From the NCBI RefSeq assembly GCF_008693385.1, contig NZ_CP044067.1, forward strand, positions 1,173,501-1,237,500: a stretch of 64,000 bases of DNA. The letters run 5' to 3'. Source of the DNA: Cupriavidus pauculus (GTDB lineage: Bacteria; Pseudomonadota; Gammaproteobacteria; Burkholderiales; Burkholderiaceae). This document shows, piece by piece, positions 62,095 through 64,000 of the stretch. A program made the position numbers and the translations under genes. Position 1 is the stretch's first letter, and each line of letters begins with the position of its first letter. The notes under the pieces are model-generated. The model had not been told where the DNA came from. It saw nothing but the letters and a program-made list of their open reading frames with translations, and did no database searches.

Positions 62095-62132
62095 AAAAAA
62101 CAAAACCCCTCAGCGGGAAGCGCTGAGGGGTT
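62095..62132 (-). terminator. rRNA operon terminator
   Basis: The stem AACCCCTCAGCG (62104-62115) pairs perfectly with CGCTGAGGGGTT (62121-62132) with a 5-base loop. On the minus strand it is followed by TTTTGTTTTTT. It lies just after the 5S gene and faces the synthetase gene. Confidence 0.9.
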
Positions 62133-62144
62133 CTGAGCATAAGA

Positions 62145-62259
62145 GCCTGGCGATGACCTACTTTCACACGGGTAATCCGCACTATCATCGGCGCGGAGTT
62201 GTTTCACGGTCCTGTTCGGGATGGGAAGGGGTGGTTCCAACTCGCTATGGTCACCAGGC
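62145..62259 (-). rRNA. rrf: 5S ribosomal RNA
   Basis: On the minus strand it begins GCCTGGTGACCATAGCGAGT and contains the conserved CCATCCCGAACAGGACCGTG loop and GATGATAGTGCGGATTACCC. Its ends (GCCTGG and CCAGGC) pair to form helix I. The length is about 115 bases. No tRNA lies between it and 23S. Confidence 0.96.
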
Positions 62260-62387
62260 ATAAGGGGTTGTCACGCTGACCGGAGGTCAGCGTGACGAAT
62301 CTGGGTGTAGTAAAGGGGGGGTTGTGTCGTATATGGCCGGCACATTAGCGGAACGCTATCACCAGGCAAGACACACTGGTTATAGGA

Positions 62388-64000
<1,613 letters not shown>

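Noticed and set aside
62260..62387. tRNA gene between 5S and 23S rRNA
   Set aside because: No cloverleaf or T-loop sequence (GGTTCRA) was found in the 128-bp spacer.

Overview
The window is a high-GC chromosomal segment from a beta-proteobacterium, most likely Burkholderiaceae of the Cupriavidus type. The evidence is the strong GC bias, orphan Bug (TTT) solute receptors, many LysR, AraC and ModE-like regulators, a nifQ gene without nif neighbours, and the sequence of the rRNA operon at the right edge. The genus is an inference. I see no insertion sequence, CRISPR array, phage gene or tRNA.

Layout. 0-3.7 kb: katG (minus, cut by the left edge), a YbaK-type deacylase and a CGNR zinc-finger regulator. 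3.7-5.3 kb: an epoxide-hydrolase-like alpha/beta hydrolase and a RibD/DHFR-like reductase. 5.3-9.1 kb: a molybdenum-response patch with a stand-alone ModE-like helix-turn-helix protein, a ModE-HTH/PBP fusion, a truncated molybdopterin-protein remnant, nifQ and a DUF2325 protein. Three near-identical 26-bp ModE-like boxes lie in its two divergent promoter regions. 9.2-15.3 kb: alpha/beta hydrolase, AraC regulator, RidA, NimA/PPOX-like flavoprotein, MFS transporter, luciferase-like monooxygenase and a second RidA; the family list recalls the Rut pyrimidine pathway.

15.5-29.5 kb: a GcvA-like LysR regulator followed by a large divergent catabolic island. The minus arm has enoyl-CoA hydratase, CoA transferase, Bug receptor, COG3618 amidohydrolase and FlK-like thioesterase. 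The plus arm has Fe-type alcohol dehydrogenase, Bug receptor, FAH-family protein, a complete TRAP transporter, a second amidohydrolase and a secreted PPC/DUF296 protein. The substrate is unknown; an organic acid or lactone is likely. 29.6-31.8 kb: an exported catalase with an ankyrin lipoprotein. 31.8-36.6 kb: DUF3293 protein, AraC regulator, SDR, an exported alpha/beta hydrolase, a 52-codon ORF and a LysR regulator. 36.7-43.6 kb: a 1133-residue molybdopterin/flavin/ferredoxin fusion enzyme, ornithine cyclodeaminase, an AtoE-type transporter and arginase. 43.6-46.4 kb: a diheme cytochrome peroxidase and a metallophosphoesterase lipoprotein. 46.6-52.4 kb: a complete RND efflux operon. 53.2-56.2 kb: LysR, HAD dehalogenase-like protein, class II aldolase and BON protein. 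56.4-62.1 kb: an ECF sigma factor and a four-gene NIS hydroxamate siderophore operon. 62.1-64 kb: rRNA operon terminator, 5S and the 3' part of 23S rRNA (minus).

The main new signals are regulatory. A 31-bp GTAAC-N21-GTTAC operator is repeated upstream of the CGNR gene and of both related alpha/beta hydrolase genes, which lie 31 kb apart. ModE-like boxes link nifQ, DUF2325 and a regulator. OxyR-like spaced tetramers precede both catalase genes. All functional calls come from reading the sequence by eye; no database search was run.
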